64,000 nucleotides of DNA, from NCBI GenBank assembly GCA_043807765.1, contig JAZDFQ010000095.1:20301-84300 (forward strand), in the 5' to 3' direction. The position numbers were made by a program, and so were the translations under genes. Within the stretch, counting starts at the first letter, position 1. The number at the start of each line of letters is the position of its first letter. The notes under the pieces were generated by a model. The model was not told the DNA's origin. It ran no database searches and saw nothing but the letters and a program-made list of their open reading frames with translations. This DNA comes from Stygiobacter sp043807765. Lineage in GTDB: Bacteria > Bacteroidota > Ignavibacteria > Ignavibacteriales > Melioribacteraceae. Positions 45,707 to 53,966 of this stretch are shown one piece after another.

Positions 45707-46501
45707 ATGTTAAAAAAACTATTTGTACTAGCGGTGATATTAATTGCCGGTGTTTATATAGTTGGCTGCGGAAAAGGGAAAACATCTATTACTCTTGCCG
45801 GCTCAACTGCTTTTCAGCCATTTGCAGAAAAACTTGCCGAACAGTTTATGACGAAAAACCCAAATGTGAACGTAACAGTACAAGGCGGTGGTTCTGCAGT
45901 TGGTATACAATCGGCTAATTCTGGTGCGGCGCAAATTGGCATGGCAGATTTAGTAACTCTCCCGGAAGACGCGAAAGGACTAACATCTACAGTTGTCGCA
46001 AAAGACGGTATTGCTATTGTAATCAATCCTAAAAATAAAATTAATAACCTAACAACAGATCAAGCACGCGACATCTTCAATGGAAAAATTGTTAACTGGA
46101 AAGAAGTGGGCGGTGACGATGTTCCAATAACCGTCGTTTCCCGCGAAGCTGGCTCCGGCACTAGAACTTCTTTTGAGCAGATACTCACCAATATTACTTT
46201 GAAAAAAGACGCTCTCATTCAAGATTCGAATGGAACAATTAGAGAAACTGTTGCCAACGATGCAAACTCAGTCGGCTATTTGTCCCATGGTTTGATTAAC
46301 GAAAAAATTAAAGCAATTAAAATTGATGAAGTAGAATGTACATCCGAAATGATAATTGCGGGACAGTATAAACTTGTTAGACCGATCTTCCTATTGGTTA
46401 AAGGAGAGATGGTAGGCGAAGTAAAAAACTTCATTGATTACGTTCTTTCTGTAGAAGGGCAAAAAACGATTAAAGATAACGGTCTCTTACCGGCAAAATA
46501 A
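45707..46501 (+). CDS. pstS: Phosphate-binding lipoprotein PstS
   Basis: A 264-residue substrate-binding lipoprotein: lipobox near Cys22 (VYIVGCGKG). The phosphate contacts appear as AGSTAFQPFAEKLAEQF, GGGSAVGIQSANSGAAQIGMA and REAGSGTRTSFEQ. It captures phosphate outside the inner membrane for the PstCAB transporter encoded next. AAAGGGAG lies before the ATG. Confidence 0.94.
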   Translation: MLKKLFVLAVILIAGVYIVGCGKGKTSITLAGSTAFQPFAEKLAEQFMTKNPNVNVTVQGGGSAVGIQSANSGAAQIGMADLVTLPEDAKGLTSTVVAKDGIAIVINPKNKINNLTTDQARDIFNGKIVNWKEVGGDDVPITVVSREAGSGTRTSFEQILTNITLKKDALIQDSNGTIRETVANDANSVGYLSHGLINEKIKAIKIDEVECTSEMIIAGQYKLVRPIFLLVKGEMVGEVKNFIDYVLSVEGQKTIKDNGLLPAK

Positions 46502-46517
46502 TTATTAAGGATTTTTA

Positions 46518-47375
46518 GTGAAGCTAGTAGGAGAAAAAGGGGTTCAAAGAATTCTAATGATAACAGCGCTATCTGCTATTTCATCGCTGTTACTTATTGC
46601 CCTTTTTATTTTTAGCGAAGGCCTACCATTCATATTCAATTATGGTGTTGGTAATTTCCTTCTAGCAAATGAATGGGATCCAAGTGTGGGAAAGTATGGT
46701 ATCTTTCCAATGATAATGTCTTCCGTATGGGTAACACTTGGGGCAATGGTTGTAGGAGCGCCGCTCGGTATTGCAGGCGCAATCTTTTTAAGCGAGTATG
46801 CAAGCCCAATAATAATGAAGATTGTTAAGCCCACTATAGAATTGTTGGCAGCAATTCCTTCTGTGGTGTATGGATTTATTGGTGTAATGGTTCTTGCCCC
46901 GGTTATTAGAAATAATCTTGGCGGACCGGGTCTTTCACTTCTTGCCGGATGTATTATTCTTGGTATTATGATTTTGCCAACAGTAATAAGTATTTCCATA
47001 GACTCAATTCTCGCAGTTCCAAGATCATACCGGGAAGGTTCGTTAGCTCTTGGCGCTACCACATGGCAAACTACTCACATGGTAACAATTAAAGCCGCTC
47101 GTTCCGGAATTGTTGCCAGCATAATTTTAGGATTAGGCAGAGCAATTGGCGAAACAATGGCAGTAATAATGGTTGCCGGAAATTCTGTTAATATTCCTAA
47201 TTCTGCGCTCGATTCGGTAAGAACATTAACTGCAAACATAGCTTTGGAAATGAGCTATGCAACCGGAATGCATAGAGAAGCTTTGTTTGCAACCGGTGTA
47301 ATTCTTTTCATCATTATTATGATTTTGAATTCGATTGCAAGCGTTGCTATTAGAAATAGGAACGCTAAGAAATGA
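46518..47375 (+). CDS. pstC: Phosphate transporter permease PstC
   Basis: A 285-residue permease with six membrane helices. The EAA loop reads SLALGATTWQTTHMVTIKAA, followed by GLGRAIGETMAVIMVAGN, both typical of PstC. Start GTG with AAGGA 6-11 bases ahead. The stop overlaps pstA (ATGA, 47372-47375). Confidence 0.94.
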   Translation: MKLVGEKGVQRILMITALSAISSLLLIALFIFSEGLPFIFNYGVGNFLLANEWDPSVGKYGIFPMIMSSVWVTLGAMVVGAPLGIAGAIFLSEYASPIIMKIVKPTIELLAAIPSVVYGFIGVMVLAPVIRNNLGGPGLSLLAGCIILGIMILPTVISISIDSILAVPRSYREGSLALGATTWQTTHMVTIKAARSGIVASIILGLGRAIGETMAVIMVAGNSVNIPNSALDSVRTLTANIALEMSYATGMHREALFATGVILFIIIMILNSIASVAIRNRNAKK

Positions 47376-48208
47376 AAATTAATCCTAAATACACTCAATG
47401 GATCGCGGTTTCAATTCTTACCGGTGCTACTATCTTTACAATTTTAATTCTGGTGTTTATTATTTTCTTTATACTCGAAAAAGGATTGCCGGTACTAGGC
47501 CTAAGTTTCTTAACAGAAAATCCTCAAGAGATGGGTAAAGCCGGCGGTATCTTTCCAACTCTAATTGGTACAATCATCCTTCCGGTTCTTGCTTTACTAA
47601 TTGCTACTCCGCTGGGAATTAGTACATCGGTTTATCTTGCCGAGTACACAAAAGAGACAAGGATTACAAAGGTTATTAGATTCGGTACCGATTGTTTAGC
47701 TGGAATTCCATCAATCATTTTTGGATTATTTGGCTACATATTTTTTGTCGTTACATTAGGATTTGGGTGGTCTATACTTTCCGGCGGATTAACACTTGCT
47801 GTTATGGTTTTGCCCACAATTATTAGAACATCAGAAGAGGCCATTAGAGCCGTTCCTAATTCATATAGAAAAGTTAGTTTTTCATTAGGCGCTAGCCGTT
47901 GGCAAACTGTAAAAAAAGTTGTGCTGCCAAATGCGTTGCCCGGAATAGTAACCGGAATAATGCTGAGTATTGGGCGTTCAATTGGGGAAACTGCGGCAGT
48001 TATTTTTACGGCCGGATCATCTTTAAGGATACCTTCTTCAGTTTTCGATTCTACAAGAACAATGGCGGTTCACTTTTACATTTTAGCAAGAGAGGGCATA
48101 TCATCTGAAAACGCTTATGGTACCGCGGCAACATTAATCATTGCCGTACTTTTTGTGAACTTATTAGCTTACTATACAATGCACCGCTTTATTGCAAAAA
48201 GAAGTTAG
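47372..48208 (+). CDS. pstA: Phosphate transporter permease PstA
   Basis: A 278-residue permease with six membrane helices. The loop SFSLGASRWQTVKKVVLPNA and SIGRSIGETAAVIFTAGS mark PstA. It pairs with PstC as the channel. Coupled to pstC by overlap; pstB1 begins 13 bases downstream. Confidence 0.94.
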   Translation: MKINPKYTQWIAVSILTGATIFTILILVFIIFFILEKGLPVLGLSFLTENPQEMGKAGGIFPTLIGTIILPVLALLIATPLGISTSVYLAEYTKETRITKVIRFGTDCLAGIPSIIFGLFGYIFFVVTLGFGWSILSGGLTLAVMVLPTIIRTSEEAIRAVPNSYRKVSFSLGASRWQTVKKVVLPNALPGIVTGIMLSIGRSIGETAAVIFTAGSSLRIPSSVFDSTRTMAVHFYILAREGISSENAYGTAATLIIAVLFVNLLAYYTMHRFIAKRS

Positions 48209-48221
48209 TCTCTGATAATAA

Positions 48222-48977
48222 ATGAATATCAAATTCAAAATAGAAAACCTCTCGGTATACTTCGGTAAAGAACAATTTCTTAACAGCATAAATTTGGAAA
48301 TTGAGGCCAACAAAATTCTTGGAATAATCGGACCTTCCGGTTCCGGCAAATCTACATTACTTGGCGCTTTGAATAGAATGAATGAGCTTGAACCGAATTG
48401 CAGAACGGAAGGCAAAGTTTTACTGGATGGGGCTGACATTAATTCCCCGGCTTATGATGTAATTAATCTGCGCAAGAAAGTTGGAATTGTTTTCGCTATG
48501 CCGGTTCCGCTTCCTATGAGTATTTATGAAAACGTAGTTTACGGGGTGAGACTATCTGGAGTTAATAATAAGAAGCGGCTTGATGAACTTGTGGAAAAAA
48601 GTTTATCAGACGCGTTCTTGTGGAATGAAGTTAAGGACAGATTAAATTTATCCGGCTTAAGAATATCCGGTGGGCAGCAGCAGCGTTTGTGTCTTGCACG
48701 TGTACTGGCTATGGAGCCGGAAGCAATTCTGCTGGATGAACCAAGTTCGGGATTAGATCCAATATCAACATCTAAGATTGAAGATGCATTGAATCAGCTA
48801 AAAGAAAAATATACAATTGTGCTTGTTACTAACAATACAAAACAAGCTGCTAGGGTTGCTGATTATACTGCCTACTTCTTGCTGGGCGATATGATTGAAA
48901 TTGGTGCAACAAAGCAAATATTTACTGCACCGGCTAAAAAAGAAACTGACGACTACATTACCGGAAGATTTGGATAA
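48222..48977 (+). CDS. pstB: PstB-like ATPase 1, with Q-loop and H-loop residues lost
   Basis: A 251-residue ATPase of clear PstB type (SGLRISGGQQQRLCLARVLA, KKETDDYITGRFG). Walker A GPSGSGKST (37-45), signature SGGQ (149-152) and Walker B ILLDEP (Asp172, Glu173) are intact. Two normally invariant residues are changed: the Q-loop has Ala92 (VGIVFAMPVPLP) where PstB has Gln, and the H-loop has Asn204 (LVTNNTKQ) where PstB has His. Bases at both points read clearly (GCT, AAC). The protein should bind ATP but hydrolyse it poorly by itself, and can still offer its signature motif to a partner. Confidence 0.92.
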   Translation: MNIKFKIENLSVYFGKEQFLNSINLEIEANKILGIIGPSGSGKSTLLGALNRMNELEPNCRTEGKVLLDGADINSPAYDVINLRKKVGIVFAMPVPLPMSIYENVVYGVRLSGVNNKKRLDELVEKSLSDAFLWNEVKDRLNLSGLRISGGQQQRLCLARVLAMEPEAILLDEPSSGLDPISTSKIEDALNQLKEKYTIVLVTNNTKQAARVADYTAYFLLGDMIEIGATKQIFTAPAKKETDDYITGRFG

Positions 48978-48984
48978 CTTGGAA

Positions 48985-49752
48985 ATGCAAAATTCTGCTG
49001 ATAATATTATTAAGATTGAAAAGCTCGATTTGTTCTACGGCAAATTTCAAGCATTGATTGCTGTGGATATGCTGGTGCAGAAGAATATGATTACTGCGTT
49101 AATAGGACCATCGGGCTGCGGCAAATCAACTTTGCTTCGCTGCTTAAACAGAATGAATGATTTAATCCGAGGCGTAATAGTAACGGGCAAAATCGAAATT
49201 AATAATTTCGATATATATTCCAAATCTACAGATGTAACTGAACTAAGAAAAAATGTAGGAATGGTGTTTCAACGGCCGAACCCATTTCCACTTTCGATAT
49301 ATGATAATGTAGTTTATGGTTTGCGGGTTGCCGGGATTTCAAATAAAAAAGAACTGGAGGAAACTGCCGAGAAAAGTTTACGCGGCGCTTGGCTATGGGA
49401 TCAGGTAAAGGATAAACTAAATCACTCCGGTTTGGAACTTCCTTTGGATCAACAGCAACGTTTATGTATTGCCAGATTGCTTGCCGTTCAGCCAGAGGTG
49501 ATATTGATGGATGAGCCTTGCTCTTCTCTCGATCCAATTGCGACTATGAAAATTGAAGAGTTGATGATTGAGTTGAAGAAAGAATATACAATAGTAATAG
49601 TAACTCATAATATGCAGCAAGCGTCTCGCGTTTCGGATTTTACCGGTTATATGCTTTTGGGAGAAATGATAGAGTTCGACAAGACAATAAATATTTTTAC
49701 CCGTCCGGCCAATAAACTTACCGAAGACTATATCTCCGGTAAATATGGTTGA
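48985..49752 (+). CDS. pstB: PstB-like ATPase 2, with degenerate signature motif
   Basis: A 255-residue PstB-type ATPase. Walker A GPSGCGKST (41-49), Q-loop Gln96 (GMVFQRPNP), Walker B Asp176-Glu177 and H-loop His208 (VTHNMQQ) are intact. The signature motif is lost: LSGGQQQR is replaced by LPLDQQQR (Pro153, Leu154, Asp155, Gln156). The loss mirrors PstB 1. Start ATG 48985; a TTG at 48979 is also possible. The frame reaching back to 48895 is not a likely start. The 7-base gap to pstB1 suggests both are made together. phoU follows on the other strand. Confidence 0.9.
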   Translation: MQNSADNIIKIEKLDLFYGKFQALIAVDMLVQKNMITALIGPSGCGKSTLLRCLNRMNDLIRGVIVTGKIEINNFDIYSKSTDVTELRKNVGMVFQRPNPFPLSIYDNVVYGLRVAGISNKKELEETAEKSLRGAWLWDQVKDKLNHSGLELPLDQQQRLCIARLLAVQPEVILMDEPCSSLDPIATMKIEELMIELKKEYTIVIVTHNMQQASRVSDFTGYMLLGEMIEFDKTINIFTRPANKLTEDYISGKYG

Positions 49753-49757
49753 TGCAT

Positions 49758-50441
49758 TTACAAATTATTCTCGTTAAATCTTTCCAACTTCTTCTTGTGA
49801 GTAATAATTTCTGCATTAATATAAAAAACTAAATCTTCGGCAATATTAGTTGCGTGATCTGCTAATCTCTCAATCTGTCGCGTTAATACAATTAAGTGAC
49901 TGCAAGCTTCAATGACTGAAGAATCCGCTTGCATTCTTGCAATTAAAGTTTTGAAAGCGGTTTTATTCAAGTTGTCAACTACTTCGTCACTTTCCAACAC
50001 TTTTTGCGCAAGTTCCGTATTTGAATGAATGAATGAGTCGATAGCATCTTTAACCATTTGTCTGGCGCTTTTTCCCATTTCCACTATTTGAGATTCAACA
50101 ATAAGCGAATGATGTTCTGCGGTTTTCTTTACACGTTGAGCGATATTTACTGCAATGTCTCCACATCTTTCTAGTTGACTATTTATCATCAATGCCGAAA
50201 TAATGAATCTTAAGTCGGAAGCTACGGGCTGGAAAAGGGCTAAGATATTTTCGCACTCTGTTTGAATCAAATTATCGTAAGCGTCAACTTCTAAGTCTTT
50301 AGACTTTATTCCTTTGCACAAATCAACATTTCCATCTTCTAGAGCGGTAATAGCCCGTTCTACTTGTTCGTCTACAAGTGAAGCCATTTTAATAAGGTTT
50401 GTTTTTAGTCTTTCAACTTCTTTTGAAAAATGTTCTTGCAT
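49758..50441 (-). CDS. phoU: Phosphate signalling protein PhoU
   Basis: A 227-residue protein with the two-fold PhoU three-helix bundle: LKTNLIKMASLVDEQVERAITAL and ASDLRFIISALMINSQLERCGD in the first half, ERLADHATNIAEDLVF in the second, with the metal-binding ERxGD and ERLADH motifs. PhoU links Pst transport to phosphate signalling. It converges on pstB2 with only a 5-base gap; no terminator is seen between them. Confidence 0.94.
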   Translation of the reverse strand: MQEHFSKEVERLKTNLIKMASLVDEQVERAITALEDGNVDLCKGIKSKDLEVDAYDNLIQTECENILALFQPVASDLRFIISALMINSQLERCGDIAVNIAQRVKKTAEHHSLIVESQIVEMGKSARQMVKDAIDSFIHSNTELAQKVLESDEVVDNLNKTAFKTLIARMQADSSVIEACSHLIVLTRQIERLADHATNIAEDLVFYINAEIITHKKKLERFNENNL

Positions 50442-50576
50442 TGCCCATCCTAAAATATTTGCGGAAATTACACCCTAAATTAGCTGTTAGTTATTTATAA
50501 TGCCAAATTATTGCAGAAATTAACTGAGTTATAATTTTTAATAAACTTTTAAAGAAAGGGCTCAAAAGGAATTCTT

Positions 50577-52211
50577 ATGTTGAAGACTAATTACAGAATC
50601 AGAATTGTAACATCATTCTTACTTATCATACTTAATGCTCATTCAGTTGTAGATGCTTGTACTTCTATTGTTGTTACAAAAGGTGCATCAAAGAAGGGCT
50701 CGCCAATTATTTCTTATTCGTGCGACGGTGAGTTTCATCCAATTCTAAGTTTGATTCCGGCAGCAGATCATAAACCGGGAGAAATGTTCGAAATGGTAAA
50801 CTGGCTCGGACAGAAAATTAGCATCAAACAAGTGCCGCATACTTACAGAGTTGTTGGTTTGATGAATGAGCATCAAGTTGCAATTGGAGAAAGCACATGG
50901 GATGGAAGACCCGAACTTGAAAACACAAAGGGAATGTTTGACTACTACACTTTAATGCTTATTGCGCTTCAGCGTTCTAAAACCGCCCGTGAAGCAATCG
51001 ATGTAATTACTTCACTAGTTGATGAATACGGTTACGGCAGTACCGGCGAATCTTTTTCTATTGCAGATAAAGAAGAAGCATGGGTGATGGAGATGATTGG
51101 ACCGGGCGTTGGTGGCAAAGGCGCAATATGGGTAGCAGTAAAAATACCGGACGGCAGCGTTTCGGTTCATGCCAACATGTCACGCATACATGAGTTTCCA
51201 CTAAACGATCCGAAGAATTGTATATACTCTAAGAATGTAATTTCATTTGCGACGGAAAAAGGTTATTACGATCCGGCAAAAGGAAAACCATTCAGCTTTT
51301 CCGATGCTTATAATCCGCCAACCCAAGAGCAAGTTCGCTATTCAGCAAGAAGAGTTTGGAGTGTGTTTAGAAGAATTGCGCCATCAATGAAAATTAGTCC
51401 GGCTTATAGTTCTTATGAAAAAGATTCGAAGCCATATCCGCTTTATATAAAGCCGGATAATAAACTAGATGTTCAAGATGTAATTGCTTTGCACAGAGAT
51501 CATTATGAAGGAACCGAGTTTGATATGACTAAAGATTTAGCTGCGGGTCCATTCGGTGCCCCCGATAAATGGCGCCCGATGAAATGGCAAGTAGATGGAA
51601 ATAAATATGCATGGGAGCGCCCAATTGCAACCCAGCAAGCTGGTTTTGTTTTTGTTTCGGAATCGCGCGCCAACGTACCGGATGAAATAGGAGGCGTTTA
51701 TTGGTACGGACCGGATAATCCTTATACAAATTTCTTTATACCGCTTTATTCTTCAATTACTTCGCTTCCCAAATCTTACACTACCGGCAGATTGGATAAA
51801 TTTTCACGCGAGTCCGCTTGGTGGGCTTTTAACTTTGTAGCCAACTATGCAAACTTGCGCTGGAGCTACATGATTCAAGATATCCAAAAAGTACAAAAGG
51901 AAATTGAAACTGATTTGTTTAGCAAACAAGCTGAAGTTGAAGCAGAAGCAATGAAACTCTTAAAAGAAAATCCGGCGGAAGTGGAAAAGTATTTATCAAA
52001 ATATTGTGTGGAAAAAGCTGAAGCCGGAATTCAAAAGTGGTGGGAGCTTGGTGATCATCTTATTACTAAATACAACGATGGCTACATTCAAGATGAAAAA
52101 GGAAATCCGCACGAAGTTGGTTATCCGGAATCATGGCTTCAAAATATTCCAAAAGAGAAACTGGAAAAGTACAAGCTAAGACAAGAACGGAATGGACAAG
52201 GGGAATTGTAA
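50577..52211 (+). CDS. Exported peptidase of family C69
   Basis: A 544-residue enzyme with a signal peptide and the mature N-terminus starting at Cys28 (DACTSIVVTKGASKKGSP). This exposed Cys is the nucleophile of the C69 Ntn-hydrolase dipeptidases. Conserved GLMNEHQVAIGESTWDGR, GSTGESFSIADKEEAWVMEM and QEQVRYSARRVW follow. It probably cleaves short peptides outside the cytoplasm. AAGGA precedes the ATG. Confidence 0.9.
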   Translation: MLKTNYRIRIVTSFLLIILNAHSVVDACTSIVVTKGASKKGSPIISYSCDGEFHPILSLIPAADHKPGEMFEMVNWLGQKISIKQVPHTYRVVGLMNEHQVAIGESTWDGRPELENTKGMFDYYTLMLIALQRSKTAREAIDVITSLVDEYGYGSTGESFSIADKEEAWVMEMIGPGVGGKGAIWVAVKIPDGSVSVHANMSRIHEFPLNDPKNCIYSKNVISFATEKGYYDPAKGKPFSFSDAYNPPTQEQVRYSARRVWSVFRRIAPSMKISPAYSSYEKDSKPYPLYIKPDNKLDVQDVIALHRDHYEGTEFDMTKDLAAGPFGAPDKWRPMKWQVDGNKYAWERPIATQQAGFVFVSESRANVPDEIGGVYWYGPDNPYTNFFIPLYSSITSLPKSYTTGRLDKFSRESAWWAFNFVANYANLRWSYMIQDIQKVQKEIETDLFSKQAEVEAEAMKLLKENPAEVEKYLSKYCVEKAEAGIQKWWELGDHLITKYNDGYIQDEKGNPHEVGYPESWLQNIPKEKLEKYKLRQERNGQGEL

Positions 52212-52216
52212 ATTCC

Positions 52217-52324
52217 GTCATTCTGAGGCGCGAAGTGACAGCTTGCCCCACAGATTGTTTGCGGGGAAGAATCTGTAACAAACTAAACCGAGATTCTTCT
52301 CCCGCTTCACGGGATCAGAATGAC
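52217..52324. repeat. Inverted-repeat element, GTCATTCTGA family, copy 3
   Basis: From GTCATTCTGA to CAGAATGAC; inner parts CCCCACAGATTG and GAAGAATCTG, then GAGATTCTTCTCCCG. It lies six bases after the C69 stop and just before a segment bounded by direct repeats. Confidence 0.82.
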
Positions 52325-52346
52325 AAAATTGAGATTACTTTCCATC

Positions 52347-52379
52347 TTCTAACTTCCTTCTTCATTTACTATATTTGCC
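52347..52379 (+). promoter_or_regulatory. Promoter-like direct repeat, left copy
   Basis: A 33-base segment (TTCTAACTTCCTT, then TCATTTAC, TATATTTG, CC) that is 30/33 identical to 53342-53374. TATATTTG (52370-52377) fits the TAnnTTTG -7 box of Bacteroidota. It stands 98 bases before the small gene at 52476. Confidence 0.55.
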
Positions 52380-52475
52380 ACATAAATAGAACTGTTCAGT
52401 TGTTGTGCATAAAACAAAAAGATGTTAATATGAACGCGAAAATTAAAATAAAACTTTAGAAAGAAGAGAAAACAA

Positions 52476-52715
52476 ATGTCTGTTGAACAACCCGCTAAAG
52501 CAAAAAAAAGGCTGACTAATCGCAATTCGAAAAAAACAAGCAAAAAGAACACAAGTAAGAAAAAACTTCGCTTTTTTGTTGAATCTGCAACAGCCGAAGA
52601 GATTCGTAAATCTTTATCGATTACAGATAGGCAGTATGCCGAAATAGAAAAAGAAATGAAAAAAATTCTTCCAGAAAAGAAAGCAGCTAAACTTCGTAGA
52701 TTATATGCCCACTAG
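52476..52715 (+). CDS. Small lysine-rich protein of a two-gene cassette
   Basis: A 79-residue protein with a very basic, probably disordered N-terminus (KAKKRLTNRNSKKTSKKNTS) and a C-terminal helical part (ATAEEIRKSLSITDRQYAEI, then KKILPEKKAAKLRRLYAH) that resembles a short helix-turn-helix or antitoxin-like unit. It overlaps the next gene by 11 bases, so the two are coupled. Function unknown; a DNA- or partner-binding role is inferred. Confidence 0.6.
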   Translation: MSVEQPAKAKKRLTNRNSKKTSKKNTSKKKLRFFVESATAEEIRKSLSITDRQYAEIEKEMKKILPEKKAAKLRRLYAH

Positions 52716-53298
52716 CAGCAAAAAAAATAGATGGATCTTTATCAACATTCCTTTCGATCAGTCATACGAAAAATGCTATACTTCACTAATTATCTCGTTG
52801 GTTTCTGTGGGTTTAATACCACGCAGTGTATTGCATATCCCGGAACATGGAGAAGGCAGATTAGACCGGCTGATTGGCTTAATTCAGCAATGTAAATTTT
52901 CCGTTCATGATTTGAGCAGAACCGGAACGCCGGTTCGTTTCAATATGCCCTTTGAATTAGGATTGGCATATTCAATAAAAGAATTGAAAGGCAATCACGA
53001 AATAATAATGCTGGATAAAAAAGCTTATAGACTTCAAAAAAATTTGAGTGATGTTAACGGAAGAGACCCGCTTATTCATAATGATTCTGCACGTAGAATG
53101 ATTGAATGTGTCCTTGGGGTTTTTTATTCAAGGTCGGTTAAACCGGAACCGGCTTTTGTATATTATCTTTGGAAAAAACTTTGGGAATATGCTAAAGAGC
53201 TTAAAAATGAAAGGGCAAATCGTTCTCTTTATGATAGGCTCTCATTTGAAAAAATAGTTTCTGCCGCTAACATTCTAATTCAGTTAGAAAAAAATTAG
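52705..53298 (+). CDS. TIR-like or nucleoside-deoxyribosyltransferase-like protein
   Basis: A 197-residue soluble protein. The start WIFINIPFDQSYEKCYTSLI, the centre GRLDRLIGLIQQCKFSVHDLS and FNMPFELGLAYS (Glu84) have the layout of a flavodoxin-like fold of the nucleoside 2-deoxyribosyltransferase/TIR group: strand, helix, then D-S near Asp69, and a catalytic-type Glu in a FELGLA helix. The C-terminal third (about 125-197) is helical. NAD+ or nucleotide cleavage is a reasonable guess, and such domains are common in defence systems. I cannot name a described system for this pair. Confidence 0.6.
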   Translation: MPTSSKKNRWIFINIPFDQSYEKCYTSLIISLVSVGLIPRSVLHIPEHGEGRLDRLIGLIQQCKFSVHDLSRTGTPVRFNMPFELGLAYSIKELKGNHEIIMLDKKAYRLQKNLSDVNGRDPLIHNDSARRMIECVLGVFYSRSVKPEPAFVYYLWKKLWEYAKELKNERANRSLYDRLSFEKIVSAANILIQLEKN

Positions 53299-53341
53299 TC
53301 CATGCCAATTGGTGAGCATTCATTTTGAGAGGCTGCTTCCT

Positions 53342-53374
53342 TTCTAACTTCCTTTCTCATTTACTATATTTGCG
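53342..53374 (+). promoter_or_regulatory. Promoter-like direct repeat, right copy, before the cupin gene
   Basis: Same 33-base segment as at 52347-52379; TATATTTG at 53365-53372, 28 bases before the cupin ATG, a normal distance for a promoter. Confidence 0.6.
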
Positions 53375-53400
53375 CCTAAATTTAAGTGTAGATAAATAAT

Positions 53401-53763
53401 ATGCCGATAAAAATTGAAAAGCTGACAATCATTGAAGCGGCGGGCAACAAGCCAAAAATCATTGAAGAGTTTATCGGGCGTGTTAACTCCGGAACCAAGG
53501 ATTTAAGCGTTGCTAAGATGAAAAGTCCGGGCGGCTGGGTAGAACCGGGTCAAACTCCGGAGTTTGATGAATACACAGTTGTGCTAAAAGGAATGCTTCG
53601 TGTAACAACTAAAGAAAATGTTTTTGATGTTCAGCCGGGACAAGCAATAATTACCAGCAAAGGTGAGTGGATTCAATACAGCACGCCCGGCGAAGAAGGC
53701 GCTGAATACATAGCGGTTTGTTTACCGGCATTTTCACCGGATACAGTTCACAGAGACGAATAA
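53401..53763 (+). CDS. Cupin-domain protein
   Basis: A 120-residue single-domain cupin: GWVEPGQTPEFDEYTVVLKG is the first motif region and PGQAIITSKGEWIQYSTPGE the second. The usual His pair of motif 1 is replaced by Glu/Asp residues, so metal binding is uncertain. Role unknown. The promoter-like box upstream (53365) gives a short leader of about 20 bases. Confidence 0.75.
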   Translation: MPIKIEKLTIIEAAGNKPKIIEEFIGRVNSGTKDLSVAKMKSPGGWVEPGQTPEFDEYTVVLKGMLRVTTKENVFDVQPGQAIITSKGEWIQYSTPGEEGAEYIAVCLPAFSPDTVHRDE

Positions 53764-53775
53764 AGATTTTAAAAT

Positions 53776-53890
53776 GTCATTGCATGAATATTCCGAGGTA
53801 ATCCCTCGGAAAGATGACGAAGCAATCCCAATCTTGATTTAACAACAAAGGTTTAGTTTGCTTCTCCCGCCAAGGCGGGATCGCAAAGAA
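53776..53890. repeat. Intergenic hairpins before glyS
   Basis: A perfect 8-bp hairpin TTCCGAGG / CCTCGGAA lies at 53791-53811, inside partly inverted flanks (GTCATTGCATG and GACGAAGCAAT). A second hairpin CCCGCC/GGCGGG follows near 53866-53880, like those in the GTCATTCTGA elements. Confidence 0.6.
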
Positions 53891-53966
53891 TAGTTACAAA
53901 ATTTCTAACATGTTTATTACTAAATATATTTTCAACAGAGTTTATTAAAAAGTAAAGAGGTGTACC

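Noticed and set aside
52217..52324. CRISPR or insertion-sequence remnant
   Set aside because: There are no spaced identical repeats and no transposase reading frame; it is a short non-coding inverted repeat.
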